From: an uncultured Bacteroides sp.
GTDB taxonomy: Bacteria > Bacteroidota > Bacteroidia > Bacteroidales > Bacteroidaceae
Assembly: GCF_963666545.1 (NCBI RefSeq)
Contig: NZ_OY762899.1
Location: forward strand, 2,108,001 to 2,172,000
Reading direction: 5' to 3'
Length of the DNA stretch: 64,000 nt
Below, piece after piece: positions 8,043 to 15,264 of the stretch. Below the pieces are notes generated by a model. That model was given only the letters and a program-made list of their open reading frames with translations, did no database searches and was not told where the DNA came from. Each line of letters begins with the position of its first letter. The first letter of the stretch is position 1. Made by a program: the position numbers and the translations under genes.

Positions 8043-8959
8043 TCTATTGTTTCTTTACAAATGAGACATGCCATGGCGAGGCTGTTATATTTAGACAAGC
8101 CGGAGTCACTTCGCGAAGGTAATACGACTGGGCAAACAGGACCTTGAAGTACACCTGCCATTTCAGCTTTGGCAAACAAGCTAACTGATTTATAAAATGT
8201 ATTACCAGACTCTATATTAGGGAAAATAAGTACATCAGCTTGTCCTTCAATAGGAGAATAAATGCCTTTGATATCCCCACTTTCACGCTCACAGGAAGTT
8301 AGTACATCCAATGGACCATCGATAATAACATCTCCAAACTCTCCTGCATCTGCCAATTCTACAATGTTAACATAATCAAGGGAGTGAGGAAATTTAGCAC
8401 TTACTTTCTCTGTACAATGTATTAATGCAATACGCGGTTGGTTGATGCCAAAATCATGACATATATGTATGGCATACCAGATCATCTCAATCCGTTGCTG
8501 CAAAGTGGGTCTGGGGATCACAGCTGCATCCGAAAAGAAAAGTAACTTATGATAAGATGGAATCTGCATAACAGCCAGATGAGTCAACACTTTTCCTGCC
8601 GGTAGCAGACCTTTGTCCTTATCCAAAATAGCACGCAGCAGATTATCGGTATTGATGATTCCTTTCATGAGTATGTCTGCCTGTTTTTCGCGGACAACCT
8701 TAACCGCCACAATGGATGCCTCATCAGGATCTTCAACATGCATTACTTCTATATATTCAGGATATTTTGCCAACGCAGGGTATTTTGTTAATACTGTTGA
8801 ATCTCCTATAAGTAGAAACTCCGCAAATCCTTCCTCTATTGCACGTACTATCGCATACTCAGTATTAGGATCGTTGGCGCAAACCACGGCAACTCGCTTT
8901 CTCCGATTAAGCGTTTTCAGGTGAGCCGTTAACTGACTAAAGTTCTGAATTGGTTTCAT
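8039..8959 (-). CDS. ptb: phosphate butyryltransferase
   Basis: Acyl-CoA + Pi to acyl-phosphate + CoA, the step before Buk. The 306-residue PTA/PTB-family protein has KGIINTDNLLRAILDKDKGL and LIFPNIESGNTFYKS as family signatures, and an N-terminal Rossmann-like RVAVVCANDP. It is the first gene of the two-gene ptb-buk operon (ATGA overlap). A weak -7-like box (GATATTTG, minus strand, near 8976-8983) lies about 17 nt upstream, with no matching -33 box. Confidence 0.92.
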   Translation of the reverse strand: MKPIQNFSQLTAHLKTLNRRKRVAVVCANDPNTEYAIVRAIEEGFAEFLLIGDSTVLTKYPALAKYPEYIEVMHVEDPDEASIVAVKVVREKQADILMKGIINTDNLLRAILDKDKGLLPAGKVLTHLAVMQIPSYHKLLFFSDAAVIPRPTLQQRIEMIWYAIHICHDFGINQPRIALIHCTEKVSAKFPHSLDYVNIVELADAGEFGDVIIDGPLDVLTSCERESGDIKGIYSPIEGQADVLIFPNIESGNTFYKSVSLFAKAEMAGVLQGPVCPVVLPSRSDSGLSKYNSLAMACLICKETIE

Positions 8960-9109
8960 AAAGTTCGATTTTTAGCAAATATCAGAAAAATCATTGGATA
9001 ATAGATCATTCTCAAATAAAAACGAGGGTAAAAAACATTGCATTCTGACATATTATAATTGTTTCACTACAGAGATGCAATTCAAACGATAAAATAATGT
9101 TTTTTTGTG

Positions 9110-9117
9110 TACTTTTG
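9110..9117 (+). promoter_or_regulatory. -7 box of the LD-carboxypeptidase gene
   Basis: TACTTTTG matches TAnnTTTG. Transcription would begin near 9124, excluding the in-frame ATG at 9105 as the start. Confidence 0.5.
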
Positions 9118-9140
9118 CATCAATCATAAAACTATGTATC

Positions 9141-10046
9141 ATGAGTAGCCTCATCTTACCTCCATATCTACAAAAAGGCGATAAAGTGGCCATTGTGTCT
9201 CCTTCAAGCAAAATAGACAAGAATCTTTTAATCGGTGCACAAAAGAGACTTGACTCTTGGGGACTGAAACCAGTTCTTGGCAAACATTCCGAAAGTTCCT
9301 TTGGGCTATATGCCGGAACAATAAAGCAACGGCTCGAAGATTTCCAGTCGGCAATGGATGCCGAAGATATAAAAGCAATCCTATGCAGCAGAGGAGGATA
9401 TGGAGCTATACATTTTATTGATAAAATAGACTTTAGCCTATTCCGCAAACGCCCTAAGTGGTTGATGGGATTTAGTGATATAACTGTTCTACACAACCTC
9501 TTTCAAGCGAATGGATTTGCCTCACTGCATTCCCCCATGGCACACCATCTTAGCGTTGAGCCCGAAAACGACCCTTGCACACTTCACTTAAAAAACATCT
9601 TATGGGGAGAACTACCGCAATACACGTGTGAACCTCACAAACTAAACCAAACAGGAAAAGTGCGAGGCATCTTACGAGGAGGTAATATGTCCGTCTTCTA
9701 TGGATTGCGAGGAACCATTTTTGACATTCCGGCCGAAGGCAGTATTCTATTTATTGAAGATGTGAGCGAACGTCCGCATGCGATAGAGCGGATGATGTAT
9801 AATCTAAAGCTAGGCGGTGTTCTTGAGAAGTTATCAGGCCTCATCATCGGACAATTTACCGAATACAACGAAGATAACTCCTTGGGCAAAAGTTTGTATG
9901 AGGCTCTGTCCGACCTACTAAAAGAATACAATTACCCAATATGCTTCAACTTTCCCGTAGGGCATGTCACGAATAACCTACCTCTAATAAATGGGGCAGA
10001 AGTAGAATTTACTGTTAACAAAAAATTGGTAGAACTTAAATTCTAA
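9141..10046 (+). CDS. LD-carboxypeptidase (peptidase S66, LdcA/MccF family)
   Basis: Cleaves the L,D-bond to the terminal D-Ala of cytoplasmic muropeptide tetrapeptides during cell-wall recycling; MccF-type members instead cleave microcin C-like toxins. The 301-residue protein has the family Ser-Glu-His triad: Ser112 in GFSDIT, Glu206 in LFIEDVSE and His275 in FPVGHV. SRGGYG (83-88) is the conserved glycine loop. There is no signal peptide, as expected for a cytoplasmic recycling enzyme. The start at 9141 (MSSLILPPYLQKGD) is set by the promoter at 9110-9117 and by family alignment from memory. Confidence 0.9.
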   Translation: MSSLILPPYLQKGDKVAIVSPSSKIDKNLLIGAQKRLDSWGLKPVLGKHSESSFGLYAGTIKQRLEDFQSAMDAEDIKAILCSRGGYGAIHFIDKIDFSLFRKRPKWLMGFSDITVLHNLFQANGFASLHSPMAHHLSVEPENDPCTLHLKNILWGELPQYTCEPHKLNQTGKVRGILRGGNMSVFYGLRGTIFDIPAEGSILFIEDVSERPHAIERMMYNLKLGGVLEKLSGLIIGQFTEYNEDNSLGKSLYEALSDLLKEYNYPICFNFPVGHVTNNLPLINGAEVEFTVNKKLVELKF

Positions 10047-10082
10047 ATGCCAAAGAAAGAGGGGTAGTCAAAAATAAAATCG

Positions 10083-10090
10083 TAATTTTG
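10083..10090 (+). promoter_or_regulatory. -7 box of the M28 peptidase / sufE unit
   Basis: TAATTTTG, a TAnnTTTG match, 24 nt before the M28 peptidase ATG. Confidence 0.4.
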
Positions 10091-10113
10091 GAACCGAAAT
10101 AAAAACAGAACCA

Positions 10114-11106
10114 ATGAAGAGTTATTATATGTTTTCTCTAATGAGTTTACTCGTTTTCACAACGATATCTTGTGGAAGCAACAATAAGTCGGCTGGAGCA
10201 ACAGAAAGCACTGAGCAACAAGTAAAAGCGCCCGAGTTTGACGCCGATAGTGCTTACCAGTATGTCAAAGCTCAAGTTGACTTTGGACCACGGGTGCCTA
10301 ATACTTCCGAACACGTAGCTTGTGGAAACTATCTGGCAAAAAAATTAGCCGACTTTGGAGCCACCGTCACCAATCAATATGCTGACTTAATTGGCTATGA
10401 CGGTAAAATCCTTAAAGCCCGCAATATTATCGGCTCTTACAACCCTGAAAACAAAAAGCGCATACTCCTTTTTGCACATTGGGATACTCGTCCCTGGGCA
10501 GACAATGATCCTGACGAAAAGAATCATCACACTCCTATTCTTGGAGCGAACGATGGTGCCAGCGGCGTTGGAGCATTATTAGAAATTGCACGTCTCATCA
10601 ATCAAAAACAACCCGAATTAGGTATTGATATTATCTTTTTCGATGCAGAAGATTATGGTGCTCCTGAATTTTATAAAGGAGAACATAAAGAAGAATATTG
10701 GTGCTTAGGCACTCAATATTGGGCTAGAAACCCACACGTGCAAGGCTACAATGCCCGATTTGGAATCTTATTTGACATGGTTGGAGGCAGAAGTGCTACC
10801 TTCTACAAAGAAAGTTACTCAAACAAATATGCCAAAGATGTGGTCAAAAAAGTTTGGGGAAAAGCTAATAGCTTAGGCTATGGCAACTATTTCATTAATG
10901 AAGATGGTGGAGCAGTAACCGACGATCATTTGTTTGTCAACACGATTGCACGAATCCCAAGTATTGACATTATACCTAGCGACCAAAAAGACGGAGGTTT
11001 TGGCTCTTTCTGGCATACATTAAATGATTCAATGGATGTCATTGATAAATCAACTCTAAAGGCTGTTGGCCAAACTGTATTAGAAGTAATCTACAACGAA
11101 AAATAA
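10114..11106 (+). CDS. M28-family zinc peptidase / glutaminyl cyclase-like lipoprotein
   Basis: A 330-residue exported protein: the signal peptide ends in TISC with lipobox Cys20. The M28 fold is clear. HWDTRP (His122, Asp124), GANDGASG (Asp147), FDAEDYG (around 177-183) and a late DDHLFVN histidine are the expected zinc ligands and catalytic acid. The closest subgroup I recognise is the secreted glutaminyl-peptide cyclotransferase-like M28 proteins of Bacteroidetes, which cyclise N-terminal Gln. Aminopeptidase activity is the alternative. It lies 8 nt ahead of sufE, so probably co-transcribed. Confidence 0.88.
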   Translation: MKSYYMFSLMSLLVFTTISCGSNNKSAGATESTEQQVKAPEFDADSAYQYVKAQVDFGPRVPNTSEHVACGNYLAKKLADFGATVTNQYADLIGYDGKILKARNIIGSYNPENKKRILLFAHWDTRPWADNDPDEKNHHTPILGANDGASGVGALLEIARLINQKQPELGIDIIFFDAEDYGAPEFYKGEHKEEYWCLGTQYWARNPHVQGYNARFGILFDMVGGRSATFYKESYSNKYAKDVVKKVWGKANSLGYGNYFINEDGGAVTDDHLFVNTIARIPSIDIIPSDQKDGGFGSFWHTLNDSMDVIDKSTLKAVGQTVLEVIYNEK

Positions 11107-11114
11107 TAAATAGA

Positions 11115-11540
11115 ATGTCTATAAACGAATTACAAGACGAGATCATTGCAGAATTCAATGATCTCAGTGACTGGATGGATCGCTATCAATTGCTCATTGA
11201 TTTAGGCAATGAACAAGCGCCACTGAACGAAAAATATAAAACGGAACAAAACCTCATTGAAGGTTGCCAAAGCCGCGTTTGGCTACAAGCAGAAGAAGTA
11301 GAAGGGAAACTCATTTTTAAGGCAGAAAGTGACGCACTGATAGTAAAAGGAATTATCGCGTTACTAATAAAGATCGTCTCAGGACATACTGCTGATGAAA
11401 TACTAAATACCGATCTTTACTTTATTGATAAAATAGGGCTGCGAGAACATTTATCGCCTACCCGCAGCAATGGATTATTATCTATGGTAAAACAAATGCG
11501 AATGTACGCACTGGCATTTAAAGCAAAAGAAGGAAAGTAA
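11115..11540 (+). CDS. sufE: SufE-family cysteine desulfuration protein
   Basis: Accepts persulfide sulfur from the desulfurase SufS and passes it to the SUF Fe-S scaffold. The 141-residue protein has Cys51 in the family context IEGCQSRVW, and the usual start IIAEFNDLSDWMDRYQLLIDLG. No other suf genes are in the window. The last codons and stop lie inside the left arm of the downstream terminator (11521-11560), so the C-terminus KAKEGK is partly dictated by the RNA hairpin. Confidence 0.93.
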   Translation: MSINELQDEIIAEFNDLSDWMDRYQLLIDLGNEQAPLNEKYKTEQNLIEGCQSRVWLQAEEVEGKLIFKAESDALIVKGIIALLIKIVSGHTADEILNTDLYFIDKIGLREHLSPTRSNGLLSMVKQMRMYALAFKAKEGK

Positions 11541-11560
11541 TAACTTTCCTTCTTTTGCTT
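11521..11560. terminator. bidirectional terminator overlapping the sufE stop codon
   Basis: Perfect 18-bp arms (11521-11538 and 11543-11560) with a 4-nt loop. The A-rich and T-rich tracts sit inside the stem. It separates sufE (+) from the HTH operon that ends at 11619 (-). Confidence 0.8.
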
Positions 11561-11618
11561 GGCTTACTTCTCACATATAGAAACCAGCTAATTCGTTTAT
11601 TGCGTATTCCTTGCTCTT

Positions 11619-11831
11619 TTACTCTTCCTCATCTTTAAATTCCAGTATATCCCCAGGCTGACAATCTAAGACCTTACAGATTGCCTCAAGAGTAGAAAAG
11701 CGAACAGCTTTCGCCTTCCCTGTTTTCAAGATAGAGAGGTTCGCTGGTGTAATATCGACTTTCTCAGCCAATTCCCCCAAAGAAATTTTTCTTCGAGCCA
11801 TCATAATATCTAAGTTCACTATTATAGACAT
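11619..11831 (-). CDS. XRE/YozG-type helix-turn-helix regulator
   Basis: A 70-residue single-domain Cro/CI-type repressor. The HTH runs from about residue 16 (SLGELAEKVDITPANLSILKTG), with the family motif LEAICKVLDCQPGDILEF after it. The last residues are acidic (KDEEE). It is the final gene of a minus-strand operon (peptide, CPBP, DUF2975, HTH; 15-nt gaps). DUF2975 plus a YozG-like HTH is a recurrent pair in Firmicutes and Bacteroidetes. It is a natural candidate to bind the 11-bp inverted repeat around the operon promoter; this is inference. Confidence 0.88.
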   Translation of the reverse strand: MSIIVNLDIMMARRKISLGELAEKVDITPANLSILKTGKAKAVRFSTLEAICKVLDCQPGDILEFKDEEE

Positions 11832-11846
11832 AATTCTCCTTCTTTC

Positions 11847-12494
11847 TTAAATCGTTAAATCTTGTTCCTCTTTCAATCGCAAGCCTATCGCAAAAATCTC
11901 ACCCACAATGAGCGAAACAATGCCTAGCACCAATGTCAAGATAGACAAGAGTTCTGATAAATGCAACGAATAACCGGGTATTGAAAGCAAAGAAAACAGC
12001 TCAAAACTATTGATGCAGATAGAAATAGCCGAACAGATGAAACTGAAAATCAATGTTCCACCCAACCAACGAAGACGACGCACGTTTTTCCAATTAAATA
12101 TATCAGATTTATTGATAGAAATAACCAACTTCACAAAAATGAAAATAGAAAGCACGATAGAAAGCACCTCAAAGAGTGAAGAAAGTCCCACACCTAACAT
12201 ACTCCATACGGCTGGCTTAGTCTTCACACTAACAACCAACTGGCTATACAATGCAGGAACATAGGAATGAGTCTTTTCATTATAAACAGAATCGGAAAAA
12301 TTGGAGAAGTCTTTAGGCATCAAAGCAATCACCTTCATGTTTACAGCTGGGCTCTCCATCTTTTTCCCACGAGTATCCATAGCAATTTTTATACCGGTAG
12401 AAAATCCTCTGCCGAATTCATATAACGATTCAAACACAGAATAACTTAACACCAAAAGCACCAATAGACAAAGTATATTCAATCTTCGTTTCAT
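11847..12494 (-). CDS. DUF2975 membrane protein
   Basis: A 215-residue integral membrane protein with four hydrophobic segments: near residues 5-25, 100-125, 140-165 and 180-205. A polar outward loop follows the first. The pattern and the adjacent small HTH gene match DUF2975, a family of unknown function usually paired with a YozG-like regulator. It may anchor or sense a signal for that regulator; the sequence does not show how. It is 15 nt from each neighbour, so co-transcribed with the CPBP protease upstream and the HTH gene downstream. Confidence 0.8.
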   Translation of the reverse strand: MKRRLNILCLLVLLVLSYSVFESLYEFGRGFSTGIKIAMDTRGKKMESPAVNMKVIALMPKDFSNFSDSVYNEKTHSYVPALYSQLVVSVKTKPAVWSMLGVGLSSLFEVLSIVLSIFIFVKLVISINKSDIFNWKNVRRLRWLGGTLIFSFICSAISICINSFELFSLLSIPGYSLHLSELLSILTLVLGIVSLIVGEIFAIGLRLKEEQDLTI

Positions 12495-12509
12495 AATTTA
12501 TATATTTCT

Positions 12510-13304
12510 CTAATTAATATCAGCATTCTCTTCTTTCTTCCAATCATAAGCAACTGATGTTTTTCTCATCACCAGATAAGTGATAACGAACAACACAACA
12601 GCGACAGCAACCACAATAGAATAATTATCCCCCACTATATCTCGTATATAATCTACATCTGGATATTTAAAACTAAGATAAACCGACAAACTATTATTAA
12701 CAATATGCATCAAAATACATGGAATCAGACTTGCTGTCTTATAATAAACCCAAGCCAACAAGAGCCCCATCAATCCTGCTCCCACCATCTGAACAGGATT
12801 CAAGTGAAAGATTCCAAAGATCAGCGCAGAGAGAATAATCGCTTTTGTGGGAGTATATTTTTTTAATAGTACTTTAGTGATTCCTCCTCTAAAGAGTAGT
12901 TCTTCCAAAATCGGTCCTAATATCGCAATACAGACAATACCAAACCAACCAGATTGTAAAAGATTAAATGAATCTTCCAACCAATTGGGCAGAGAGGGCA
13001 TTGCAGACATCAAAAAATCGATCACAATAATACTCGAAACAACAATCATTATAGAACAAAAAAGATAACTCACAGATACAGGCGACCACGTTACTTTTGA
13101 CCTACTTATATAGCCAGCCTTATATAAATAAAAGGCCATCAATAAAAAGCCCACAAACATTGAAAGAGCAAGAACCAGGCTACCGGTGCTCTGTGCCTTT
13201 CCATCTTTTATTAAGCTGATCATAACAGAAGGAATCATCACTAACAATGCTGCTAATATCTGGCAACCCAAATAAATCAGCACAAGTTTTATAGCTGTTT
13301 TCAT
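12510..13304 (-). CDS. CPBP-family intramembrane glutamic protease (Rce1/Abi-like)
   Basis: A 264-residue polytopic membrane protein with the CPBP (CAAX protease and bacteriocin-processing) motifs: EELLFR (Glu134, Glu135, Arg139), FGIFH (Phe163, His167) and HIVNN (His200, Asn203/204). All predicted catalytic residues are present. Bacterial members process or give immunity to peptides and act in regulated proteolysis. Here the gene sits 9 nt after a 45-aa secreted-peptide ORF and before DUF2975 and an HTH gene. A TATCTTTG box inside the end of the peptide ORF could give it a second promoter. Confidence 0.9.
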   Translation of the reverse strand: MKTAIKLVLIYLGCQILAALLVMIPSVMISLIKDGKAQSTGSLVLALSMFVGFLLMAFYLYKAGYISRSKVTWSPVSVSYLFCSIMIVVSSIIVIDFLMSAMPSLPNWLEDSFNLLQSGWFGIVCIAILGPILEELLFRGGITKVLLKKYTPTKAIILSALIFGIFHLNPVQMVGAGLMGLLLAWVYYKTASLIPCILMHIVNNSLSVYLSFKYPDVDYIRDIVGDNYSIVVAVAVVLFVITYLVMRKTSVAYDWKKEENADIN

Positions 13305-13313
13305 GTTATACTA

Positions 13314-13451
13314 TTAATGTTGCAAAGATACAGTTTTATTCTGAACGTTTTTTTGAGGAGCATGTGCATAAACGGCAGTTCCACAAATAAACATAACGAC
13401 CATTGAGATGGAAACAACTAGCATTGTAATACTTAAAAATGATTTTTTCAT
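13314..13451 (-). CDS. 45-aa candidate secreted peptide heading the CPBP operon
   Basis: The ATG at 13451 opens 45 codons ending TAA at 13314-13316. It starts MKKSFLSITM, then has a hydrophobic stretch (about residues 8-27) and a plausible signal peptidase I site after AVYA (residue 29). Cleavage would release a short basic, amide-rich peptide of about 16 residues (HAPQKNVQNKTVSLQH). It lies 9 nt before the CPBP gene and about 50 nt after a good promoter (13509-13540). It could be a signal or substrate peptide for the protease. It could equally be an untranslated leader, because a TATCTTTG box overlaps its 3' end. Confidence 0.5.
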   Translation of the reverse strand: MKKSFLSITMLVVSISMVVMFICGTAVYAHAPQKNVQNKTVSLQH

Positions 13452-13495
13452 AAGACCAACAACTTTTATATTTTGTAATTCAATAATAAATTATC

Positions 13496-13506
13496 GTTTT
13501 TCGATA
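13496..13506 (+). repeat. operator half 1: GTTTTTCGATA
   Basis: Left member of an inverted repeat. The exact complement is at 13546-13556. This copy falls at the predicted start point of the peptide/CPBP operon and also forms a small local stem (TATCG/CGATA). Confidence 0.5.
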
Positions 13507-13508
13507 TG

Positions 13509-13540
13509 CAAAGAAAAATATTATTTCTGATATCAACAAA
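13509..13540 (-). promoter_or_regulatory. promoter of the peptide-CPBP-DUF2975-HTH operon
   Basis: Minus-strand -33 box TTTG (13537-13540, exact) and -7 box TTTCTTTG (13509-13516, one mismatch to TAnnTTTG) with a 20-bp spacer. Flanked on both sides by the 11-bp inverted repeat. The remaining bases up to the ribF stop at 13706 show no gene. Confidence 0.6.
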
Positions 13541-13545
13541 TAATT

Positions 13546-13556
13546 TATCGAAAAAC
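13546..13556 (-). repeat. operator half 2: GTTTTTCGATA, inverted
   Basis: Right member of the inverted repeat, lying 5 bp upstream of the -33 box. Confidence 0.5.
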
Positions 13557-13705
13557 AGTAAATAAAGAATGCTTTTCAATATAAATAAGAATATAAAGAT
13601 GCATAATCGCTTCAAACAATGGGCGTAAAGACAATAAAACGAATAGATACGACATTGTAGAAGCAGAGCATAAGCAATGCAGAAAAGAAAAAATAAGATA
13701 TAAAA

Positions 13706-14629
13706 TTATCCTAAGATGGCTTCAACCGTGATGGCATCTTTACGGAGCTGAGCCACTAATTCATCTAGCCCAGAGAATCTCATTTCTGAACGAACACGTT
13801 GCACAAAGGATAGACGGATAGTACGATCATAAATATCAGAATTAAAATGAAGGATATGTACCTCAATACTACGACTGAGTCCATTGTCGAGAGTAGGTCG
13901 ATAGCCAATATTCAACATCCCTGTGTAAATATGTCCTTCAACATCTACACGGACAGCATATACCCCATCAGCTGGCACTAACTTATCTGGGTCTTCAATA
14001 CGAAGGTTAGCTGTCGGAAATCCGATCTTGCGGCCGACTTTATATCCTCCTATAACAACCCCTTCTATCGAATATTCATATCCTAAGCAGCGTGCTGCCA
14101 GATCAACCTCTCCCCTTTGCAGATAAGTACGAATCACCGAAGAGCTTACATTTATTTGATCGAGCAGGCAAGCCTCAGCAAGGACAACTTCCATACCTAT
14201 ACTCTTCCCATAGAGAAAATAATCTTCAAAGCCTTCGCTTCTGTTATGGCCGAAACGGTGATCATAACCGATGACCAAGCTTTGCACATTATAGCATTCC
14301 TTAAGAACGTTCTTCATAAATTCGCGCGCAGTCAATCGGGCTATTTCAGTCGTAAAATCAAGCATAATGCAATCATCTACCTCAGTACCTTCTAAAAGAG
14401 TAATCTTTTCAGTACTAGTAGTTAGTAGTTCCGGACGATAATCAGAGTTCATCACTTTGCGAGGATGTTCAGGAAAAGTGATCAATGCAGAGCGTAAGCC
14501 TTTAGACAAAGCAACTTCTTTGACCTGATTAATAAGAAATCGATGCCCCATGTGCACACCATCAAAAAAGCCAATGGTTGCCGCACATGGTTCCGGTAAA
14601 GTATCCGGTATGTTACGAATAATCTGCAT
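13706..14629 (-). CDS. ribF: bifunctional riboflavin kinase / FAD synthetase
   Basis: Phosphorylates riboflavin to FMN and adenylylates it to FAD. The 307 residues hold an N-terminal nucleotidyltransferase domain (GFFDGVHMGHR, the HxGH-type motif near residues 21-31, and SSSVIRTYL) and a C-terminal flavokinase domain (GRKIGFPTANL, then DGVYAVRV). Both activities look intact. It is the last gene of a minus-strand operon with the Ca2+-ATPase and a HAD phosphatase (11-nt gap to HAD). Confidence 0.95.
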   Translation of the reverse strand: MQIIRNIPDTLPEPCAATIGFFDGVHMGHRFLINQVKEVALSKGLRSALITFPEHPRKVMNSDYRPELLTTSTEKITLLEGTEVDDCIMLDFTTEIARLTAREFMKNVLKECYNVQSLVIGYDHRFGHNRSEGFEDYFLYGKSIGMEVVLAEACLLDQINVSSSVIRTYLQRGEVDLAARCLGYEYSIEGVVIGGYKVGRKIGFPTANLRIEDPDKLVPADGVYAVRVDVEGHIYTGMLNIGYRPTLDNGLSRSIEVHILHFNSDIYDRTIRLSFVQRVRSEMRFSGLDELVAQLRKDAITVEAILG

Positions 14630-14640
14630 TACAAAAATTA

Positions 14641-15258
14641 TTATTTAAAAAGATGACTCCAATCCTCTTGCGCTTTAGGAGTATAAGTTGTAATACCTAA
14701 TGACTCCGCAGTGAGACAGTTGGCCGATGCATCATCAATAAAAAGAGTTTCTTCAGGAGCGATACCGGTATCTTCAAGTAATATTTTGAATATCTCCACC
14801 TCCGGTTTAGCTTCATGCAACTCAAACGAAATAAACATTTTCTCAAAATAATCCTCCACTTCAAAATCTTTATAAGAAAAAGAATTCTCACAAGCCCATC
14901 TCCAGTGTATCTCATTGGTATTACTTAGCAGATACACCACATAATGTTCACGTAATTTGAGCAAAAGATCAAGTTTAGAGGTCGGGATACCAACCAGAAA
15001 TGTATTCCAGGCAGTATCAATTTGCTCGTCAGTAATCAACTTGTCAGCTTGTTCTCTTATAGCATTACGGAAATCAGAAGCAGTGATCAATCCCTTCTCA
15101 AACTCCATAAAAAAACCTTGTTGCCGATAAGGGTCAATAAATTCATCAACCTTCTGAAAACCTATTTTTTTGAAGTTATCAATACAACGTTGACGATCAA
15201 GGTCTATCAACACACCGCCAAAATCAATTATGAGATTTTTAATACCTTCTCTTTTCAT
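14641..15258 (-). CDS. HAD-family (subclass IA) phosphatase
   Basis: A 205-residue haloacid dehalogenase-like hydrolase. Motif I is DFGGVLIDLD (residues 12-21) with Asp12 as nucleophile. Motif II is LLSNTNE, the lysine is in HEAKPE and the acidic motif IV is FIDDASANC. The cap inserted after motif I is alpha-helical, as in subclass IA. The substrate cannot be told from sequence; YihX-like sugar phosphatases look similar. It sits 6 nt after the P-type ATPase gene and 11 nt before ribF. It might serve as an FMN or other nucleotide/sugar phosphatase, but this is context inference only. Confidence 0.88.
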   Translation of the reverse strand: MKREGIKNLIIDFGGVLIDLDRQRCIDNFKKIGFQKVDEFIDPYRQQGFFMEFEKGLITASDFRNAIREQADKLITDEQIDTAWNTFLVGIPTSKLDLLLKLREHYVVYLLSNTNEIHWRWACENSFSYKDFEVEDYFEKMFISFELHEAKPEVEIFKILLEDTGIAPEETLFIDDASANCLTAESLGITTYTPKAQEDWSHLFK

Positions 15259-15264
15259 CTTTTC

